Shown here: positions 60,443-64,000 of the stretch, piece by piece
Numbering within the stretch: position 1 is the stretch's first letter
Layout: every line of letters starts with the position of its first letter
DNA from: Guptibacillus hwajinpoensis
GTDB lineage: Bacteria; Bacillota; Bacilli; Bacillales; Guptibacillaceae
Reading direction: 5' to 3'
Assembly: GCF_005144865.1 (NCBI RefSeq)
Contig: NZ_SWFM01000001.1
Location: 62,001-126,000, forward strand
Length of the DNA stretch: 64,000 bases
Notes under the pieces: model-generated
The model's input: the letters and a program-made list of their open reading frames with translations, nothing else
What the model was told of the DNA's origin: nothing
The model's database searches: none
Made by a program: the position numbers and the translations under genes

Positions 60443-62230
60443 TTAATTTGCAGATTTATATGGATTTTTGTTCATCTCAATGACGTCTAAACGCGAACGG
60501 TTTGATGCAATAATATAGATAGCTGCAACGCCAATCATTGAAGCAATAATTGTTCCAAGGTTGAATAATCCTTTTTCTGATGTCCAGACAATGGAATAAC
60601 CAAGAGCACCTGCCATCGTTGTATAGTATACAAAAGGAATAAGTGTTTTCCGAATAACCTCTCCTTCTTTCCCAACAAGTCCAACAACTGCAGAAGCGGC
60701 AACAACATTGTGCACACAGATCATGTTTCCTGCAGCTCCTCCAACAGCTTGAAGGGCTACAATCCAGGAAGCGTCCACGCCAATTTGAGAACCTACATCA
60801 TATTGGAATAACGAAAACATCATATTACTAACGGTGTTGCTCCCTGCAATAAATGCCCCGATTCCACCTATAAATGATGAAAATAATGGCCAGAAGTCAC
60901 CGGTTAGGGCTGCAACACCGTTCGCAAGCTCAATCGGCATTTTATCAAACCCAGCTGCACCTCCGCTAGAGTTCAAAAACACTTGAACCATTGGCACAGT
61001 AAAAACAAGAGCAGTTGAAGCTGCAATCATTGTTTTACCTGAGGATTTCCAAGCTCTTACGTAAGCATTTCCATTCATTTGATGGATGACAAATGTGATG
61101 AGTGACACAATGATAAATATAGTTCCTGGTAAATAAAGCGGCTGAAAGCTAGAAGAAATATCAGTACCAAAGATATTTGGAATAGAAACCGTCCAGGCTT
61201 GGAACCAATCAATAATTGGTAACGCTTTCAATCTTGTTGCTACGAGAAGAACGCCTACAAGGATATATGGAAGCCATGCTTGAACCATAGACATATGACC
61301 ACTTTTATGGGCGATGTCTTTAATCTCGATCGTTCCAGTCCAGGCGGGGTCCCAATTGGCTTTGTCGTCAAAGTCCCATTGTTCTTCAGGTCGTGGCATA
61401 AGAAACCCTTTTTTCGCAGCCGTTACAACAATCGCAAGCCCAACTAATCCTCCGATCATTGAAGGGAATTCTGGTCCGAGCAAATTAGCAACAATAACAT
61501 ATGGAATTGTCATTGCGAAAGCTGCAAACAATGCAAACTTCCACACTTTAATGCCTTCACGGAATGATTTGTTTTTCCCGAAAAATCGAGTCATAAGTGC
61601 AACGACAAATAAAGGAATGAGAGTTCCGACGATCGCGTGTAAGATGGCAACGCGTCCGCCGACCATTGTAACGAGTGCTAGAAAATTGTTTGTAATGCTT
61701 GGATCTGCAGCTAATCCAGATTGTACACCTACAAGTATAGGTGTCCCTACTGCCCCAAATGATACTGGCGTACTTTGAATCACCATGCCAGCAATAACGG
61801 CTGCCATTGCTGGAAAACCAAGTCCAACCAGAAGAGGTACGGCGACAGCAGCCGGTGTTCCAAATCCTGCTGAACCTTCAATGAAAGAACCAAACAGCCA
61901 GGCAACAATGATCACTTGAATTCGTCGATCCGGCGAGATCCCTATGAATCCTTCTCTGATTGTTTTGATGCCCCCGCTTTCTTGAAGCGTATTTAGTAGA
62001 AGTATTGCCCCAAATATAATGTAGAGTAAGGTTGCAGCAACGATTAAGCCATTTACTGATGCAGCAGCAACAGTAGCACCAGGCACCTTCCAAACAAACA
62101 GTGCAAGAACAACGGCAACGATGTATGATACCGGCATGGCTTTACTAGCCGGCCACCGTAACCCTACTAGAAAAATCCCTACAGCAGCAATTGGCAGTAA
62201 CGAAAGAATCGATAATAACCCTGTACTCAT
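60443..62230 (-). CDS. L-lactate/glycolate permease (LctP family)
   Basis: A 595-residue permease with about 14 membrane segments. LctP features are [46 protein letters not shown], and [16 protein letters not shown] with [23 protein letters not shown] near the C-terminus. LctP/GlcA proteins carry lactate and glycolate with protons. Co-orientation with a GlcD-type oxidase suggests glycolate or lactate uptake. It starts 153 bases after the FAH-family gene. Confidence 0.92.
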   Translation of the reverse strand: MSTGLLSILSLLPIAAVGIFLVGLRWPASKAMPVSYIVAVVLALFVWKVPGATVAAASVNGLIVAATLLYIIFGAILLLNTLQESGGIKTIREGFIGISPDRRIQVIIVAWLFGSFIEGSAGFGTPAAVAVPLLVGLGFPAMAAVIAGMVIQSTPVSFGAVGTPILVGVQSGLAADPSITNNFLALVTMVGGRVAILHAIVGTLIPLFVVALMTRFFGKNKSFREGIKVWKFALFAAFAMTIPYVIVANLLGPEFPSMIGGLVGLAIVVTAAKKGFLMPRPEEQWDFDDKANWDPAWTGTIEIKDIAHKSGHMSMVQAWLPYILVGVLLVATRLKALPIIDWFQAWTVSIPNIFGTDISSSFQPLYLPGTIFIIVSLITFVIHQMNGNAYVRAWKSSGKTMIAASTALVFTVPMVQVFLNSSGGAAGFDKMPIELANGVAALTGDFWPLFSSFIGGIGAFIAGSNTVSNMMFSLFQYDVGSQIGVDASWIVALQAVGGAAGNMICVHNVVAASAVVGLVGKEGEVIRKTLIPFVYYTTMAGALGYSIVWTSEKGLFNLGTIIASMIGVAAIYIIASNRSRLDVIEMNKNPYKSAN

Positions 62231-62383
62231 TGCTCATCCTCCAATAATGAAATTTGTTGGGTAATGAAGCGTGACATTCTTTCACTATTCAGTTGCTGTC
62301 TTTTGTTGTATGTATTCTGTTCTGAAAAAGCACGTTCCGCTTCTATGTCATTAACAGGGGATTAAGCTCCCCCTTTTAGGCCA

Positions 62384-63169
62384 TCACTGTTGCGTAACAC
62401 CGATATGAGATGATTGACGAGAGAATGTGTTAGTTAGTGAGCCAATTTCCTTTATAGAACAAGTAATAATGTCGTCATTTTTTACAAAATGTGCTCCTGT
62501 GGGGCTTCCAGTTAGAATCACGTCTCCTGGATGAAGTGTCATGACTGTTGAAAGATATGCAATCATCTCTTTAATCGGTACAATCATCCATTTTGTAGGA
62601 CTATTCTGCTTCTGCTCTCCGTTAACTGTTGCTGTGACATGGATGTGATAAGGATCAAGCTCCGTTTCGATAACTGGACCGAGGGGGGTGAATGTATCAA
62701 AGGATTTACCCAGTGTCCAATGGCCATCATTGTGGAAATATTGTGGGGCTGTTACATCATTTCCTACCGTATACCCAAACACATACTCAAGCGCTTTCTC
62801 TTTTTCAATATTTTTAGCCTCTTTCCCAATGACAACGGCAAGTTCTGATTCGAATTTCACTTCCTGAAGTTGATCTGGAATAATGACTGCTTCATTCGGT
62901 CCAATAACTGAAGTTGCTGGTTTCAAAAAGAAAACAGGCATTTCTGGAATTTCGTCTGGTAATGAATCTTTATCCCCAACATAGTTTGCTCCGATTCCAA
63001 TTACATTTCTAGGAGTAAGTGGTGCTAGAAACTCAACGTCATTAATCGAAACCTTTTGATCTGTATAAGACCATTCAGTCAAAGGATTTCCATCAATAAT
63101 CGTTATAACATCTTCCTCAAACACACCGTTATAAATGCTGTTATTATAAGTGAATCTTCCAAATTTCAT
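62384..63169 (-). CDS. fumarylacetoacetate hydrolase family protein
   Basis: A 261-residue protein of the FAH fold: NVIGIGANYVGD, then the metal-binding FESELAVVIGKEAKNI and VFGYTVGNDVTA (Glu-x-Glu and Asp), GKSFDTFTPLGP and the C-terminal GDVILTGSPTGAHF. The family covers acylpyruvases, oxaloacetate decarboxylases and isomerases of aromatic degradation; which one is unclear. AAGGGAGAG precedes the ATG, 18 bases after the glcD stop, so the two are co-transcribed. Confidence 0.9.
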   Translation of the reverse strand: MKFGRFTYNNSIYNGVFEEDVITIIDGNPLTEWSYTDQKVSINDVEFLAPLTPRNVIGIGANYVGDKDSLPDEIPEMPVFFLKPATSVIGPNEAVIIPDQLQEVKFESELAVVIGKEAKNIEKEKALEYVFGYTVGNDVTAPQYFHNDGHWTLGKSFDTFTPLGPVIETELDPYHIHVTATVNGEQKQNSPTKWMIVPIKEMIAYLSTVMTLHPGDVILTGSPTGAHFVKNDDIITCSIKEIGSLTNTFSRQSSHIGVTQQ

Positions 63170-63187
63170 ATCATTCTCTCCCTTGTG

Positions 63188-64000
63188 CTATTTCGTTATA
63201 GCAGTTTCTTTTATCACTTTTTTGATATCCATACATCTGCTAGGGGTTGGAAATAATTTTCCCTGGTTTAATAGATTGTTAGGATTAAAAACATCTCTTA
63301 TAGCTGTTTGTGCATCAATTTCTTCATCACTAAATATAAAGCGCATTTCTTCCTTTTTCTCAATACCAACCCCGTGTTCACCGGTGATGGAGCCTCCTGC
63401 ATCAGCGCAGGCTTTAAGGCATGCGGTTCCAGCTTTTAATGCTTTGCCGGTTTCTCCCTCTATCCTCGAATCAAACAAAATGAGCGGATGAAGGTTACCA
63501 TCTCCTGCATGAAAGATATTGGCAATCCTTAAGCCATATTCATCGCTGATTGACCGTATTCTTTCAAGCACTTCGGGGAGTTTACTACGTGGAATCACCC
63601 CATCTTGAACAAGGTAGTCAGGTGAGATTGCGCCCATTGCACCAAATCCAGTCTTACGATTCGCCCACCAGCGTCCTCTTTCTTCCTCATCACGAGCTAC
63701 TTTTACTTCACGAACATTCCTGTTCCGGCAAACAGTTAAAATCTGCTCAATCTGCTCTTCAATTCCTTCTGCGATCCCATCCACTTCTATTAGTAGGAGA
63801 GCTTCAATATCATCAGGGTGGCCAACTGGGAAAGCACCCTTTTCTACTCCTTCTATAGCGGTTTGATCCATCATTTCAAGCGCTGCAGGAATAATCCCAG
63901 CAGAAATGATATCAGAAACTGCATGGCTTCCATCTTCTACGTTGTCAAAGTAAGCAAGAACGGTTTTTTTAGCTTCGGGGTTCTTTAGAATGCGGACGAT
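63188..64000 (-). CDS. glcD: FAD-linked oxidase GlcD-like, 5' end outside window
   Basis: The frame is open to the last base, so only the C-terminal 270 residues are present. Visible are AYFDNVEDGSHAVSDIISAGIIPAALEMMD, the FAD-type 4 C-terminal domain RWWANRKTGFGAMG, NIFHAGDGNLHPLI and GSITGEHGVG near the flavin, all typical of glycolate oxidase subunit GlcD and D-lactate dehydrogenases. It oxidises 2-hydroxyacids to 2-ketoacids. It precedes the FAH-family and LctP genes in the same direction. Confidence 0.9.
   Translation of the reverse strand: MVRILKNPEAKKTVLAYFDNVEDGSHAVSDIISAGIIPAALEMMDQTAIEGVEKGAFPVGHPDDIEALLLIEVDGIAEGIEEQIEQILTVCRNRNVREVKVARDEEERGRWWANRKTGFGAMGAISPDYLVQDGVIPRSKLPEVLERIRSISDEYGLRIANIFHAGDGNLHPLILFDSRIEGETGKALKAGTACLKACADAGGSITGEHGVGIEKKEEMRFIFSDEEIDAQTAIRDVFNPNNLLNQGKLFPTPSRCMDIKKVIKETAITK

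Overview
The window reads as chromosomal DNA of a spore-forming, low-to-mid GC Bacillaceae bacterium. The evidence is AGGAGG-type ribosome sites with frequent TTG/GTG starts, a parE-parC pair, a SAM-I (S-box) riboswitch, a DinR/LexA-type SOS box, a BirA operator on bioY, and genes preceded by sigma-K-like sporulation promoters. The genus cannot be fixed from sequence alone; an Alkalihalobacillus/Pseudalkalibacillus-like bacterium is a guess. I saw no rRNA, tRNA, CRISPR array, insertion sequence or prophage.

Region 1 (1-12432, all +) is one long catabolic gene set: an ACAD10/11-type phosphotransferase (cut by the window start), a ComB-like phosphatase, an acyl-CoA dehydrogenase, an SDR oxidoreductase, an enoyl-CoA hydratase/isomerase, a complete branched-chain-type ABC importer (two permeases, two ATPases, a lipoprotein receptor), an acyl-CoA ligase and a phosphotriesterase-family hydrolase. 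Kinase, acyl-CoA dehydrogenase, SDR and CoA ligase together resemble the logic of 4-hydroxyacid/levulinate catabolism. A lactonase-like hydrolase and a dedicated importer make a gamma-lactone or 4-hydroxyacid pathway the leading hypothesis.

Region 2 (12488-30881) is mixed housekeeping and accessory genes: ketopantoate reductase-like protein, a YjiH transporter-like protein, a double-GNAT acetyltransferase coupled to an unknown papain-fold-like protein, a cold-shock protein, an MFS exporter with a leader peptide and competing hairpins (a candidate translational attenuator), a CoA-binding protein, a SIMPL protein, M29 aminopeptidase, a Cas4-like nuclease/XPD-like helicase fusion, an M20 amidohydrolase, a cation/Ca antiporter, another MFS protein and BirA-regulated bioY.

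Region 3 (31251-41123) contains parE-parC, an SOS-box-controlled YdjM-type membrane protein, a TVP38/DedA protein, a second membrane hydrolase-like protein, patB, a 2H phosphoesterase and small secreted proteins. Region 4 (41420-46586, all -) is an envelope/metal-handling island: two-component system, a frameshifted lipoprotein, a Cys-rich copper-binding four-helix protein, a beta-propeller lipoprotein and a YdhK-type lipoprotein. Region 5 (46766-53063, mostly -) holds murB, a DUF3189 protein, a SAM-riboswitch-controlled homocysteine methyltransferase, an unknown protein and a secreted cyclic-nucleotide phosphodiesterase/nucleotidase.

Region 6 (53298-55880) is a small spore-surface locus: two Cys-rich proteins resembling endospore appendage (S-Ena/DUF3992) subunits and a DUF11 protein with a Cys-rich tail, each with a sigma-K-like promoter. 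Region 7 (56067-64000) contains rlmN, a CPBP protease, small unknown proteins, a luciferase-like oxidoreductase, and a glycolate/lactate set (glcD partial, FAH-family protein, LctP permease) running off the window end.
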